From Actinomadura terrae (lineage in GTDB: Bacteria; Actinomycetota; Actinomycetes; Streptosporangiales; Streptosporangiaceae): a stretch of DNA of 64,000 nucleotides. The position numbers and the translations under genes were made by a program. This document shows positions 52,705-64,000 of the stretch, piece by piece. The notes beneath the pieces are model-generated. The model was not told the DNA's origin, did no database searches, and saw only the letters and a program-made list of their open reading frames with translations. The stretch lies in assembly GCF_022751215.1 (NCBI RefSeq), contig NZ_JAICDG010000001.1, positions 1,116,001 through 1,180,000 of the forward strand, given 5' to 3'. Within the stretch, counting starts at the first letter, position 1. Each line of letters opens with the position of its first letter.

Positions 52705-52724
52705 AACCTACGTGACCGTAGGTT
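52705..52724. promoter_or_regulatory. Perfect palindrome upstream of TrhA-like gene
   Basis: AACCTAC-GTGACC-GTAGGTT is a 7-bp inverted repeat with six-base spacer, 33 bases before the TrhA-like start and 68 bases before the divergent start. Sequences of this shape are operators of TetR-type regulators of membrane-lipid genes in other actinomycetes. A 12-base direct repeat (GTTCGTTGGCGA) follows it. Confidence 0.5.
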
Positions 52725-52757
52725 CGTTGGCGACGTTCGTTGGCGAGGAGCGACCCC

Positions 52758-53456
52758 ATGACCACCGGGACCGAGACCCCCTTCTCCGAGACCACCGGGT
52801 CCGAACGGCCCGAGGTGCCGTCCCCCACCCGGCCCCGGCTGCGCGGCTGGCTGCATCTCGGCGCGTTCCCGGCGGTGCTGGTCGCGGGGCTGGTGCTCGT
52901 CGCGCTCGGCCCCACCACGCAGGCGCGGCTCGCGTCCGCGCTGTACGTGGCGACCTCCGGGATGCTGTTCGGGATCTCGGGCACCTACCACCGGCAGCGC
53001 TCGCACCGGCTGGTCGAGGTGCTGCGCCGGTTCGACCACGCCAACATCTACCTGATCATCGCTGGGACCTACACGCCGTTCGCGGTGCTCGCGCTGGACG
53101 GCGCCGTCCGCGTCTGCGTCCTCGCCATCGTGTGGACGGGCGCGATCGCCGGTGTCGTCTTCCGGACGACCTGGATCGGCGCCCCGCGCGCGCTCTACGT
53201 CACCCTGTACATCGTCCTGGGGTGGGTCGCGGTGTTCTTCATGCCGCAGTTCCTGTCCGGCGCGGGGGTGGCCGCCTGCGTGGTGGTCGCGCTCGGAGGC
53301 GTCTGCTACAGCGTCGGCGGCGTCGTGTACGGGTTGCGCCGCCCCAACCCGTCGCCGAGCTGGTTCGGCTTCCACGAGGTCTTCCACGCGTGCACGCTCG
53401 CCGCGTACGTCCTGCAATACATCGCGGTCTCCCTGGTCGTCTACCAGTCGGCCTGA
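52758..53456 (+). CDS. trhA: PAQR/hemolysin III family membrane protein
   Basis: A 232-residue seven-helix protein of the TrhA/hemolysin III group. Helices run from LHLGAFPAVLVAGLVLVAL to YVLQYIAVSLVV. The conserved zinc-site residues are in SGTYHRQRS (first His), FDHANIYLIIAGTYTPF and FGFHEVFHACTLAAY (two His). Members regulate membrane energetics in E. coli and Bacillus. The start MTTGTETP follows GAGGAG at good spacing. Confidence 0.92.
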   Translation: MTTGTETPFSETTGSERPEVPSPTRPRLRGWLHLGAFPAVLVAGLVLVALGPTTQARLASALYVATSGMLFGISGTYHRQRSHRLVEVLRRFDHANIYLIIAGTYTPFAVLALDGAVRVCVLAIVWTGAIAGVVFRTTWIGAPRALYVTLYIVLGWVAVFFMPQFLSGAGVAACVVVALGGVCYSVGGVVYGLRRPNPSPSWFGFHEVFHACTLAAYVLQYIAVSLVVYQSA

Positions 53457-53586
53457 CGCGGCGGCGCGGGGCCGACGCCCCGCCTGCGCGGGCGGGGGCA
53501 CCCTGGGTGCGACTCCACCCGACCGCGCATGGCACCCTTAGACGGCAGGGGATAGACCGGGCACTCACGTCCTACGCAGGGAGAGC

Positions 53587-54540
53587 ATGGTGCGGCGCTG
53601 GTATGGCCTCGACGAGGTTCCCGCCGACTGGGGCCGTTCGGTGGTCACCATCGGAGTGTTCGACGGAGTGCACCGCGGCCACCAGCGCATCGTGGGCGCC
53701 GCCGCCGAGGAGGCCCGCCGACGCGGGCTGCGGTCCGTGGTGATCACCTTCGACCCGCATCCGGACGAGGTCGTCCGCCCCGGCACGCACCCGCCGCTGC
53801 TGGCCTCCACCACGCGCCGGATCGAGCTGCTGGAGGGCCTCGGCACCGACGCGGTCGTCGTCGTGCCGTTCACGCTGGAGCTGTCCAAGGTGCCGCCGGA
53901 CGAGTTCGTCCAGTCCGTGCTCGTCGACCGGCTGCACGCCGCGCACGTGATCGTCGGCGAGGACTTCCGGTTCGGGCACCGCGCCCGGGGCGACGTCGCG
54001 CTGCTGACCGAGCTGGGCGAGAAGTACGACTTCACCGCCGAGGGCATGCCGCTGGTGGCCAACGGCGACACGATCTCCTCGTCCTACATCCGCGACCGGC
54101 TGGACGCGGGCGACGTCGAGGCGGCGGCGCGGGCGCTCGGCCGCCCGCACCGCGTCGAGGGCGTCGTGGTGCGCGGCCACCAGCGCGGCCGGGCGCTCGG
54201 CTTCCCGACCGCGAACCTGGAGACGGTGCCGCACACCGCGATCCCGGCGGACGGCGTGTACGCGGGCTGGCTGGTCTGCGACTCCGAGCGCTACCCGGGC
54301 TTCCGCTGGCCCGCCGCGATCTCCATCGGCACCAACCCGACGTTCGACGGCGTGGAGCGGACCGTCGAGGCCTACGCGCTGGACCGCGACGACCTCGACC
54401 TGTACGGCGAGCACATGGCCGCCGACTTCACCGCCCGCATCCGCGACACGCTCAAGTTCGACTCGATCGAGGCGCTGATCGAGGAGATGCACCGCGACGT
54501 CGACCGCGCCCGCGAGATCACCGCCGCGCCGGACGCGTAA
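53587..54540 (+). CDS. ribF: Bifunctional riboflavin kinase / FAD synthetase
   Basis: A 317-residue RibF that converts riboflavin to FMN and FAD. The N-terminal adenylyltransferase domain has FDGVHRGHQRIVG (HxGH), and SSYIRDRL. The kinase domain begins near residue 190 with GVVVRGHQRGRALGFPTANL (PTAN) and includes ERYPGFRW and SIGTNPTFDG. Order with truB upstream and rpsO downstream is the standard actinomycete one, interrupted here by the Sco and TrhA genes. Confidence 0.96.
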   Translation: MVRRWYGLDEVPADWGRSVVTIGVFDGVHRGHQRIVGAAAEEARRRGLRSVVITFDPHPDEVVRPGTHPPLLASTTRRIELLEGLGTDAVVVVPFTLELSKVPPDEFVQSVLVDRLHAAHVIVGEDFRFGHRARGDVALLTELGEKYDFTAEGMPLVANGDTISSSYIRDRLDAGDVEAAARALGRPHRVEGVVVRGHQRGRALGFPTANLETVPHTAIPADGVYAGWLVCDSERYPGFRWPAAISIGTNPTFDGVERTVEAYALDRDDLDLYGEHMAADFTARIRDTLKFDSIEALIEEMHRDVDRAREITAAPDA

Positions 54541-54780
54541 CACGCCCGGTCATCACCCTCGATATGCAGGCGAAACGGGGCGCACCCTGCGTGATCATGC
54601 CGTTTCCGCATCGTGACGGGGTGGCTTTCAGGCGTGGTACGGTGAATAGTCGCCGGGAAGGGCCCCGGCGCGGTTGGCTGCACCCTCATGCGGCTCACCA
54701 CTCTCTTAACACGCACCATGCGGACCCGAGCGCCCACCGGGCCCGGGATCTGCGGGTGACGACCTCACTGAAGGAGCCAC
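54541..54780 (+). other. Intergenic: ribF end signals and rpsO leader
   Basis: A 7-bp inverted repeat (54572-54578 with 54600-54606) after ribF may be a terminator and contains the motif GTGATCATGC (54591-54600). The rest is a leader for rpsO; a GC-rich stretch near 54720-54762 can fold, and S15 autoregulatory leaders are known in other bacteria, but no known S15-binding structure could be identified by eye. Confidence 0.4.
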
Positions 54781-55050
54781 GTGTCGCTCGACACCGCCAC
54801 GAAGAAGCAGATCATCGCCGAGTACGCGACCACTGAGGGTGACACCGGTTCCCCGGAGGTCCAGGTCGCGCTGCTGACCCGGCGGATCAACGATCTCACC
54901 GAGCACCTCAAGGAGCACAAGCACGACCACCACAGCCGCCGTGGGCTGCTGCTGCTGGTCGGCCAGCGTCGCCGGCTCCTGAAGTACCTGAGCAACAAGG
55001 ACATCAACCGCTACCGGAAGCTGATCGAGCGACTCGGTCTGCGCCGATAG
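54781..55050 (+). CDS. rpsO: 30S ribosomal protein S15
   Basis: An 89-residue S15, of normal length. The four-helix core is [61 protein letters not shown] and [20 protein letters not shown]. It binds 16S rRNA early in small-subunit assembly. GGAGCC precedes the GTG. It is followed by a very strong terminator and then pnp. Confidence 0.98.
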   Translation: MSLDTATKKQIIAEYATTEGDTGSPEVQVALLTRRINDLTEHLKEHKHDHHSRRGLLLLVGQRRRLLKYLSNKDINRYRKLIERLGLRR

Positions 55051-55056
55051 CACACC

Positions 55057-55087
55057 GAGGGAGTGGCCGCGGCCACTCCCTCTCTTG
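55057..55087 (+). terminator. Rho-independent terminator after rpsO
   Basis: A perfect 26-base palindrome (12-bp arms 55057-55068 and 55071-55082) is followed by TCTTG TATT, a T-rich run. It lies six bases after the rpsO stop. It is the most classical terminator in the window. Confidence 0.9.
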
Positions 55088-55253
55088 TATTGGTCCGGAC
55101 GGCCGCGCCGGCGCGAATCCGCGCAGGGCGTCCCCGTCCGGCCACGCCGGAGGCCCGGCCGTGCGGGCCGGCCCCCGGCGCACCGGCCACCCGGCCCCGA
55201 TGGCGGGGTGGGCCGCCAACTGGAGACAAGCCTCGCGGACACCGCTGGTGCGG

Positions 55254-55347
55254 GCCGGTCCTCGGTAGTGGCTTCCGGATCCGTCCGCCGCGCCGGCGGG
55301 CATGCGATCCGGATGCTTCGATCGAAGACCGGCAGCGTGAAAGCCAC
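55254..55347 (+). ncRNA. Candidate structured pnp 5' leader
   Basis: Three inverted repeats are interleaved in the pnp leader: GCCGGTC (55254-55260) with GACCGGC (55327-55333); TCCGGATC (55274-55281) with GATCCGGA (55306-55313) around an inner CCGCCG-CGC-CGGCGG hairpin; and GTGGCTT (55268-55274) with AAGCCAC (55341-55347). The first and third cross, so they are alternatives or a pseudoknot. PNPase is autoregulated through such leaders in other bacteria. Confidence 0.5.
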
Positions 55348-55394
55348 GGGAGACGGCCGCGGGGACCGACGAAGGAACCTTGAGGAGGTTTCCC

Positions 55395-57764
55395 GTGACA
55401 GAAGCCGTGCGCATCGATGGCGCGCAGAGCACCGAGGCCGTGATCGACAACGGCACGTTCGGCACCCGGACCATCCGCTTCGAGACGGGCCGGCTGGCCC
55501 GCCAGGCGGCCGGCTCGGCCGTCGCCTACCTCGACGACGAGACGATGGTGCTGTCGGCGACCACCGCGTCCAAGAAGCCCAAGGACAACCTGGACTTCTT
55601 CCCGCTGACCGTGGACGTCGAGGAGCGGATGTACGCGGCCGGGCGCATCCCCGGCTCGTTCTTCCGCCGGGAGGGCCGCCCGTCCGAGGACGCGATCCTC
55701 ACCTGCCGCCTGATCGACCGGCCGCTGCGCCCCTCGTTCACCAAGGGCCTGCGCAACGAGATCCAGGTCGTCGAGACGATCATGGCGCTGCACCCCGACC
55801 ACCTGTACGACGTCGTGGCGATCAACGCCGCCTCGATGTCCACGCAGCTCGCCGGGCTGCCCTTCTCCGGCCCGATCGGCGGCGTCCGCGTCGCGCTGAT
55901 CGACGGCCAGTGGGTCGGCTTCCCGACCCACCCCGAGCTGGAGCGCGCGACCTTCGACATGGTCGTGGCGGGCCGCACGCTGGAGGACGGCGACGTCGCG
56001 ATCATGATGGTCGAGGCCGAGTCCACCCGCGACACGCTGAAGCTCGTCGGCGAGGGCGCGACCGCGCCGACCGAGGAGACCGTCGCGCAGGGCCTGGAAG
56101 CGGCCAAGCCGTTCATCAAGGTCCTGTGCAAGGCGCAGAGCGACCTCGCCGCCGTCGCCGCCAAGGAGACCGCCGAGTACCCGATCTTCCTGGACTACCA
56201 GGACGACGTGCTCGCCGCCGTCACCGCCGCCGTCAGCGACGACCTCGCGCAGGCGCTCACCATCGCGGCCAAGCAGGAGCGCGAGTCCCGGCTGGACGAG
56301 ATCAAGGCCGGCGCCGCCGAGAAGCTCGGCGAGGACTTCGAGGGCCGCGAGAAGGAGATCTCCGCCGCCTTCCGCGCGGTGACCAAGAAGCTCGTCCGCG
56401 AGCGGGTCATCAGCGACGGGCTGCGCATCGACGGCCGCGGGCTGAAGGACATCCGCCAGCTCACCGCCGAGGCGCACGTGATCCCGCGGGTGCACGGGTC
56501 GGCGGTGTTCGAGCGCGGCGAGACGCAGATCCTGGGCGTCACCACGTTGAACATGCTCCGCATGGAGCAGATGATCGACACGCTGAACCCCGAGCGCACC
56601 AAGCGCTACATGCACAACTACAACTTCCCGCCCTACTCCACCGGTGAGACCGGCCGGGTGGGCTCGCCGAAGCGGCGCGAGATCGGGCACGGAGCGCTCG
56701 CCGAGCGCGCGCTGATCCCGGTGCTGCCGACCCGCGAGGAGTTCCCGTACGCGATCCGGCAGGTGTCGGAGGCGATCAGCTCCAACGGTTCCACGTCGAT
56801 GGGCTCGGTCTGCGCGTCCACGATGTCGCTGCTGGACGCGGGCGTCCCGCTCAAGCAGATGGTCGCGGGCATCGCGATGGGCCTGATCCACGAGGGCGGC
56901 GAGTACGTCACGCTGACCGACATCCTCGGCGCCGAGGACGCGTTCGGCGACATGGACTTCAAGGTCGCCGGCACCCGTGACGTGATCACCGCGTTGCAGC
57001 TGGACACCAAGCTCGACGGCATCCCCGCCTCGGTGCTGGCCGCCGCGCTCAAGCAGGCCAAGGGCGCGCGGCTGGCGATCCTGGACGTCATGCAGGAGGC
57101 CATCGAGGCGCCCGCCGAGATGAGCCCGAACGCGCCGCGGATCATCACGATCAAGGTCCCGGTCGACAAGATCGGCGAGGTCATCGGCCCCAAGGGCAAG
57201 ATGATCAACTCGATCCAGGACGACACCGGCGCCGACATCACGATCGAGGACGACGGCACGATCTACGTCGGCGCCACCGACGGGCCCTCCGCCGAGGCCG
57301 CGCGGCAGGCGATCAACGCGATCGCCAACCCGCACATGCCGGAGGTCGGCGAGCGGTTCCTCGGTACCGTCGTCAAGACCACGACGTTCGGCGCGTTCGT
57401 GTCGCTGCTGCCCGGCAAGGACGGCCTGCTGCACGTCTCGCAGATCCGCAAGCTGCACGGCGGCGCCCGGATCGAGAACGTCGAGGACGTCATCGGCGTC
57501 GGCGAGAAGATCCAGGTCGAGGTCACCGAGATCGACCAGCGCGGCAAGCTGTCGCTGGTGCCGGTCGAGGTCGTCGACCGCGAGTCCGCGGCCGCCGACG
57601 AGGCGGGCGAGGGCCCGGCGGACGCCGCCGCGGGCGACGCCGCCGGTGACGGCGAGGACGGCGACGAGCGCCGGGAGCGCCGCGAGGACGGCGAGCGCCG
57701 CGGGGCCCCGCGCCGCCGCCGCACCCGCCGCGGCGGTGACGACGCCGGCCAGCGCAACTCCTGA
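55395..57764 (+). CDS. pnp: Polyribonucleotide nucleotidyltransferase (PNPase)
   Basis: A 789-residue PNPase. The GTG start (VTEAVRID) follows GAGGAGG. Domains in order are the first RNase PH fold ([20 protein letters not shown]), a helical linker, the second RNase PH fold ([35 protein letters not shown]), a KH domain ([16 protein letters not shown]) and an S1 domain ([20 protein letters not shown]). The last 60 residues are basic and disordered, as in other actinomycetes. It phosphorolytically degrades RNA and can also add tails. Confidence 0.97.
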   Translation: MTEAVRIDGAQSTEAVIDNGTFGTRTIRFETGRLARQAAGSAVAYLDDETMVLSATTASKKPKDNLDFFPLTVDVEERMYAAGRIPGSFFRREGRPSEDAILTCRLIDRPLRPSFTKGLRNEIQVVETIMALHPDHLYDVVAINAASMSTQLAGLPFSGPIGGVRVALIDGQWVGFPTHPELERATFDMVVAGRTLEDGDVAIMMVEAESTRDTLKLVGEGATAPTEETVAQGLEAAKPFIKVLCKAQSDLAAVAAKETAEYPIFLDYQDDVLAAVTAAVSDDLAQALTIAAKQERESRLDEIKAGAAEKLGEDFEGREKEISAAFRAVTKKLVRERVISDGLRIDGRGLKDIRQLTAEAHVIPRVHGSAVFERGETQILGVTTLNMLRMEQMIDTLNPERTKRYMHNYNFPPYSTGETGRVGSPKRREIGHGALAERALIPVLPTREEFPYAIRQVSEAISSNGSTSMGSVCASTMSLLDAGVPLKQMVAGIAMGLIHEGGEYVTLTDILGAEDAFGDMDFKVAGTRDVITALQLDTKLDGIPASVLAAALKQAKGARLAILDVMQEAIEAPAEMSPNAPRIITIKVPVDKIGEVIGPKGKMINSIQDDTGADITIEDDGTIYVGATDGPSAEAARQAINAIANPHMPEVGERFLGTVVKTTTFGAFVSLLPGKDGLLHVSQIRKLHGGARIENVEDVIGVGEKIQVEVTEIDQRGKLSLVPVEVVDRESAAADEAGEGPADAAAGDAAGDGEDGDERRERREDGERRGAPRRRRTRRGGDDAGQRNS

Positions 57765-57845
57765 CGGATACACCGATGACCGGCCGGCTCGCCCATCGAG
57801 GGCGGGCCGGTCGGCCGTTTCCCATCGACGGAATGTGAGCGACAC

Positions 57846-59174
57846 GTGACGCTGCCGGCGAGGGCGCAGGAGCCCGGCACCACCACCACGATCCACACCG
57901 AGGGCGCCGGCGCGGTCCGCCGCACCGTCCTGCCCGGCGGGCTCCGCGTGATCACCGAGTCGATGCCGACCGTGCGGTCCGCCGCGTTCGGCATCTGGTC
58001 GGGCGTCGGGTCCCGCGACGAGGCGGTCGCGGACGCGGGCGCCAGCCACTACCTGGAGCACGTGCTGTTCAAGGGCACGCGCACCCGGTCTGCGCTGGAG
58101 ATCTCCGCCGCGATCGACGCGGTCGGCGGCGACCTCAACGCGTTCACCGCCAAGGAGTACACCTGCTACTACGCGCGGGTGCTCGACTCCGACCTGCCGC
58201 TCGCCGTGGACGTCGTGTCCGACATGGTGGCGGCGTCGGTCAACCGTCCCGAGGACGTCGAGGCCGAGCGCGGGGTGATCCTCGAAGAGATCCACATGCG
58301 CGACGACGACCCCGGCGACCTCATCCACGACGAGTTCGCGACCGCGCTGTACGGGGACACGCCGCTCGGCCGCCCCATCCTCGGCACCGTCGACTCCATC
58401 AACGCGCTGTCGCGGGACCGGATCCACGACTACTACCGCGAGCACTACGTCCCGCCCAACCTGGTCGTGTCCGTGGCGGGCAACATCGACCACGACGAGG
58501 TCGTCGGGCTGGTCTCGCGCGCGTTCGCCGAGCACCTGACCGGCGACGCCGCGCCCGCCGCGCCCCGGCTGGACGGCGCGCGGGTGCCGGTCGCCCCGTC
58601 CACCCGAGTGATCGACAAGGACACCGAGCAGGCGCATATCGTGCTCGGCGGCGCGGGGGTCTCGCGCACCGATGACCGCCGGTTCGCGCTCGGCGTGCTG
58701 AACGCGGCGCTCGGCGGCGGCATGTCGTCGCGGCTGTTCCAGGAGGTGCGGGAGAAGCGCGGCCTCGCGTACTCGGTGTACAGCTACACCGCGCAGTACG
58801 CCGACTCGGGCGTCTTCGGCGTCTACGCGGGGTGCCAGCCCGGCAAGGTCGAAGAGGTGCTGTCGATCTGCCGGGACGAGGTCGCCAAGGTCGCCCTGGC
58901 GGGCGGGGCGGGCCTCACCGCCGAGGAGCTGGAGCGCGGGAAGGGCCAGCTGCGCGGCGCGATGGTGCTCGGCCTGGAGGACACCGGGTCCCGGATGAGC
59001 CGCATCGGCAAGAGCGAGCTGGTGTATGAGTCGCTGCTGCCGGTCGACGAGGTCCTCGCCCGGATCGAGGCCGTCACGCTCGACGACGTCCGCGCGGTCG
59101 CGCGCGAGGTGCTGGACGCCCCGCAGGCGCTCACGGTGATCGGCCCGGTCGGCGACCGCGACTTCGCCGCCTGA
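57846..59174 (+). CDS. M16-family zinc peptidase
   Basis: A 442-residue peptidase of the pitrilysin/processing-peptidase family. The inverted zinc motif HYLEHVLFKGT near residue 64 gives HxxEH, with the third ligand in the downstream EEIHMRDD region (conserved Glu). A typical C-terminal half contains SSRLFQEVREKRGLAYSVYS. It follows pnp as in most actinomycetes and may degrade small peptides. GTG start; 82 bases separate it from pnp. Confidence 0.94.
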   Translation: MTLPARAQEPGTTTTIHTEGAGAVRRTVLPGGLRVITESMPTVRSAAFGIWSGVGSRDEAVADAGASHYLEHVLFKGTRTRSALEISAAIDAVGGDLNAFTAKEYTCYYARVLDSDLPLAVDVVSDMVAASVNRPEDVEAERGVILEEIHMRDDDPGDLIHDEFATALYGDTPLGRPILGTVDSINALSRDRIHDYYREHYVPPNLVVSVAGNIDHDEVVGLVSRAFAEHLTGDAAPAAPRLDGARVPVAPSTRVIDKDTEQAHIVLGGAGVSRTDDRRFALGVLNAALGGGMSSRLFQEVREKRGLAYSVYSYTAQYADSGVFGVYAGCQPGKVEEVLSICRDEVAKVALAGGAGLTAEELERGKGQLRGAMVLGLEDTGSRMSRIGKSELVYESLLPVDEVLARIEAVTLDDVRAVAREVLDAPQALTVIGPVGDRDFAA

Positions 59175-59201
59175 GCCTTTCCGCCCCCCAGGAGCCCTTA
59201 C

Positions 59202-61553
<2,352 letters not shown>

Positions 61554-61554
<1 letters not shown>

Positions 61555-62054
61555 TGGACTTCGACGCCGAGCCGTGGGAGTACCTCGGCGCGTCGGAGGC
61601 GATCGACATCGAGCACCCGCTCGTCCAGACGATCGCCGCGCGGCTGCGCACCGGCGACGACCTCGCCTACGCCCGCGCGGCGTTCGACCACGTCCGCGAC
61701 GAGATCACCCACTCGCTGGAGGCGACCGCCTGGCGCGCCTCCGACGCGCTCGACCGGCGGACCGGGCTCTGCTTCGCCAAGGCGCACGCCTATGTCGCGC
61801 TCCTGCGCGCGGGCGGCGTCCAGGCGGGGCTGTGCTACCAGCGGCTGGACGGCGTCCTGCACGGCCTCACCGCCGCGCTGGTCGACGACCGCTGGGTCCA
61901 CCTCGACCCGCGCGGCACCGACCTGGAGTTCTCCGCGTCCGACGACCGCCTGGCCTACCCGGACGCGCCCGTCCTCCCGACCGTGCACGCCGCGCCGCCG
62001 CGCGCCGTCCTGGACGCGTTGAAGTCCGCGACGCTGCCCACCGATCTCGGCTGA
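61554..62054 (+). CDS. Transglutaminase-like domain protein
   Basis: A 166-residue protein with the transglutaminase-like catalytic triad: Cys in RTGLCFAKAHAYVALL, His in RWVHLDPRG and Asp in LDPRGTD. The N-terminus (YLGASEAIDIEHPLV, FDHVRDEITHSLE) is typical of the short bacterial family. Members are often proteases or amide-modifying enzymes; the substrate is unknown. It overlaps the dapB stop by one base, an unexpected partner for a lysine enzyme. Confidence 0.88.
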
Positions 62055-62720
62055 TCAGCGGGTGCGCAGCGCCGACGGATGCTGCTTGTAGGAGATGTCG
62101 AGCTCCCTTCGGCGGCGCGCGATCTCGGGCTCGAACAGGCCGGTCAGCGACGCGACCCGGGCCGCGTCGCCGCGGCTGACGCGCTTCTGCTTCGGCCCCC
62201 GCTCCAGCGCGTAGGCGAACTCGGTGGAGGCGCAGGCGAAGACGTCCCGGCTGCCGGTGAGGCAGAGCGTCCGCGCATGCGTGACGGGCCGGAGCCAGTC
62301 GCGGAAGCCCTGCCGCTCGACCCGCCCCTCCCAAGCCGCCGCGTCCCGCACGGCGCGCTCCAGATCCGGCCGCACCGACATGGGCGTCCCGCCCGCGAGC
62401 CTCCGCCGGACGCCGGGCCAGCGAGACGCGGGGAACCCCAGCGAATGGTGCGCCAGCAGCAGGTCGACGCGGCCGCCGCACGACTCCAGGAAGCATTCGT
62501 CCCCGTCGATCGGCGCCCCGTCCCGCAGCGGCACGTGGACGAGCGTGTGCCGCGAGTACGCCGCGAACGCGAACAGCCCGGCCAGCCGCGCCAGCCCCTC
62601 ACGGTCGCCGACGAGCCATCCGTACCCCTCCGGGTCGGACAGGGCGGTGTGCCGCAGCGGCCGCCACGGCTGGACGACCCGGTACCCCGCCGCCTGGAAC
62701 AGGCGCAGCCTCACACGCAA
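62055..62720 (-). CDS. Unrecognised 221-residue protein
   Basis: A soluble protein starting MRVRLRLFQAAGYRVVQPWR. Visible features are GYGWLVGDREGLARLAGLF, a segment LLLAHHSLGFPASRWPGV, an RDWLRPVTHARTLC stretch and a basic C-terminus (RRRRELDISYKQH). The codon bias is typical, so the gene is real. No family or motif was recognised. It abuts the convergent transglutaminase-like gene end to end. Confidence 0.65.
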   Translation of the reverse strand: MRVRLRLFQAAGYRVVQPWRPLRHTALSDPEGYGWLVGDREGLARLAGLFAFAAYSRHTLVHVPLRDGAPIDGDECFLESCGGRVDLLLAHHSLGFPASRWPGVRRRLAGGTPMSVRPDLERAVRDAAAWEGRVERQGFRDWLRPVTHARTLCLTGSRDVFACASTEFAYALERGPKQKRVSRGDAARVASLTGLFEPEIARRRRELDISYKQHPSALRTR

Positions 62721-62771
62721 CGATTCCTCCCTCCCACCTGAGACGCGGCGCCCCTCCCGGGGGTTCGCGCG

Positions 62772-63653
62772 TCAGCCGTGAGTCGGGAGGTCGAGGTCGG
62801 CGAGCCGCTCGGGGTCGGCGAGGATGTCGATCGCGACGATCCGCCCGTCCGCGACCGTGAAGGCGAGCAACGAGGCGGGCCGACCGCGCAGCACGCCGAC
62901 GATCGCGGCCGTGCCGTTGACCAGCGCGGGCACCACCTCGTACGGCTCGTGCGGGAACGTGAGCGCCTGCTTCGCCACGTTCCGCGCGCCGCGCACCTCC
63001 CGCCAGCCGCCCCCGGCCACCGCGCCCTGGTCGGACCGCAGCACCACGTCCGGGTCGAGGACGGCGACGAGCGCCTCGAAGTCCCCGCCTGCCGCCGCCG
63101 CCCGGAACGCCGCCACGACCTCGCGCTGCCGCGCCAGGTCCCGCTCGGGCACGGGCACCTCCCCGCGCACCCGCCGCCGCGCCCTGCTGGCCAGCTGCCG
63201 GGACGCGGCGGGCGAGCGCCCCACGATCGGCGCGATCTCCTCGAACGGCACCGCGAACAGGTCGTGCAGGACGAACGCCAGCCGCTCCGCCGGCGTGAGC
63301 GACTGGAGCACGACCAGCAACGCCAGCCCGACCGAGTCGGCCAGCACCGCCCGCTGCTCCGGATCGACCCCGTCGACCGGGCTGACCACCGGGTCCGGCA
63401 GCCGCTCGTCCAGCGGCGTCTCCCGCCGGGACGTCCGGGACCGCAGCATGTCCATGCACACCCGCCCGACCACGGTCGTGAGCCACCCGCCGAGGTTCTG
63501 CACGGCGGCGGCGTCGGTCCGGCTGAGCCGCAGCCACGCCTCCTGCACGGCGTCGTCGGCCTCGGCGAGCGACCCGAGCATCCGGTAGGCGACGGCCTTC
63601 AGATGCCCCCGATGGTCCTCGAACCGCTCCGCCAGGAACTCCCGCTCGTCCAT
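62772..63653 (-). CDS. ECF41/SigJ-type RNA polymerase sigma factor
   Basis: A 293-residue ECF sigma factor with a fused regulatory domain. Region 2 spans residues 10-75 (HLKAVAYRMLGSLAEADDAVQE, WLTTVVGRVCMDML), region 4 spans about 105-160 (SLTPAERLAFVLHDLFAVPF, PAASRQLASRARRR). The C-terminal 110 residues are a SnoaL-like fold that in ECF41 proteins tunes activity in cis, without an anti-sigma factor. The start MDEREF has GGAGG nine bases upstream. The family's usual oxidoreductase target is not adjacent. Confidence 0.92.
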   Translation of the reverse strand: MDEREFLAERFEDHRGHLKAVAYRMLGSLAEADDAVQEAWLRLSRTDAAAVQNLGGWLTTVVGRVCMDMLRSRTSRRETPLDERLPDPVVSPVDGVDPEQRAVLADSVGLALLVVLQSLTPAERLAFVLHDLFAVPFEEIAPIVGRSPAASRQLASRARRRVRGEVPVPERDLARQREVVAAFRAAAAGGDFEALVAVLDPDVVLRSDQGAVAGGGWREVRGARNVAKQALTFPHEPYEVVPALVNGTAAIVGVLRGRPASLLAFTVADGRIVAIDILADPERLADLDLPTHG

Positions 63654-63723
63654 GCTCCCCATCCTCCGATCGGCCACGTCACACCAATGACGCGTCCGAC
63701 CCCGAGAATGTGACGAGGCCCGA

Positions 63724-64000
63724 CTAGATCCAGGGCTCCCACTCGTCGGTGGAAATCTCCAGCCCGAACGGCTCAGGCAGCCTGACGACCTCCCCGAACG
63801 CCCAGCTCAAGGATTCGCGGTACTCACCGGCGGCACGGTCCGGCCCGGAGAACAGGGTCGTCCGCGCCACGCCGGGGTCTCGATCGACCAGCAGGTAATG
63901 GGGGATGCCGACGCGCGCGTATCCGTTCCATTTGGTCGCGTCGGCATCTGGGGGGCTCGGAATCCGGTCCTGGTCGGCGTTCTCGGGCGAGGTGACCTCC
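63724..64000 (-). CDS. Uma2-family protein, 5' end outside window
   Basis: The C-terminal 91 residues are visible, from EVTSPENADQDR to EWEPWI and a TAG at 63724-63726. The motif KWNGYARVGIPHYLLVDRDPG is the core of the Uma2 (DUF820) family, restriction-endonuclease-fold proteins that are very numerous in actinomycetes. The catalytic part (E-V-x-S) starts at the window edge. Function is unknown for most members. Confidence 0.88.
   Translation of the reverse strand, partial: EVTSPENADQDRIPSPPDADATKWNGYARVGIPHYLLVDRDPGVARTTLFSGPDRAAGEYRESLSWAFGEVVRLPEPFGLEISTDEWEPWI

Noticed and set aside
54700-54780. An S15-binding regulatory RNA before rpsO
   Set aside because: The leader can fold but no pseudoknot or S15-like rRNA mimic could be identified by eye; a covariance search would be needed.

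Overview
The window is a stretch of very GC-rich (roughly 70-75%) chromosome from a mycelial-type actinomycete. The evidence is the strong G/C bias at third codon positions, the frequent GTG starts, the order rimP-nusA-ylxR-infB-ylxP-rbfA-nrnA-truB-ribF-rpsO-pnp-M16 peptidase-dapB, the long Gly/Pro/Arg-rich N-terminus of InfB, and actinomycete families such as DUF574 methyltransferase, DUF2637 and an ECF41/SigJ-type sigma factor. The overall flavour is that of the Thermomonosporaceae (Actinomadura-like), but that is an inference and not proven by the sequence.

Layout. 1-7.8 kb: an HTH-regulator tail, a HipA-like kinase coupled to DUF3037, a cyclase-family hydrolase, a PP2C-like protein, a two-component system and small secreted or membrane proteins. 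7.8-9.0 kb: an eroded stretch with recognisable remnants of a response regulator and a beta-lactamase-fold serine hydrolase. 9.2-12.2 kb: an island-like segment with a P-loop protein, a visibly lower-GC DUF5677 gene and a frameshifted DUF2637 gene. 12.3-30.4 kb: TetR regulators, endonuclease V, an MprF-type acyltransferase, a second two-component system, MMPL and MFS transporters, a secreted zinc carboxypeptidase, and a Pth2-like peptidyl-tRNA hydrolase coupled to an L7/L12-repeat protein. 30.7-36.1 kb: a sugar ABC operon with two separate single-domain ATPases and a ROK regulator. 36.3-42.4 kb: a flavin reductase, a flippase-like membrane protein, a HAD hydrolase, a TRM11-like methyltransferase and a ferritin-like lipoprotein.

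42.5-62 kb is the conserved core. It covers ribosome maturation (RimP, RbfA, TruB, YlxP), transcription elongation and translation initiation (NusA, YlxR, InfB), nucleotide recycling and RNA decay (NrnA, PNPase), flavin synthesis (RibF), ribosomal protein S15, an M16 peptidase, an HDAC-like deacetylase and DapB. A Sco-type copper protein with a membrane protein and a TrhA-type PAQR protein are inserted between truB and ribF. The window ends with an unrecognised gene, an ECF sigma factor and a truncated Uma2-family gene.

The strongest non-gene signal is a dispersed intergenic repeat of about 157 bp (368-524 and 36151-36307, with a shortened relative near 16755-16840). Its long hairpin is preserved between copies by a compensatory base-pair exchange, so the repeat appears to be conserved as a folded RNA or DNA element. 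No CRISPR array, tRNA or rRNA gene was seen.
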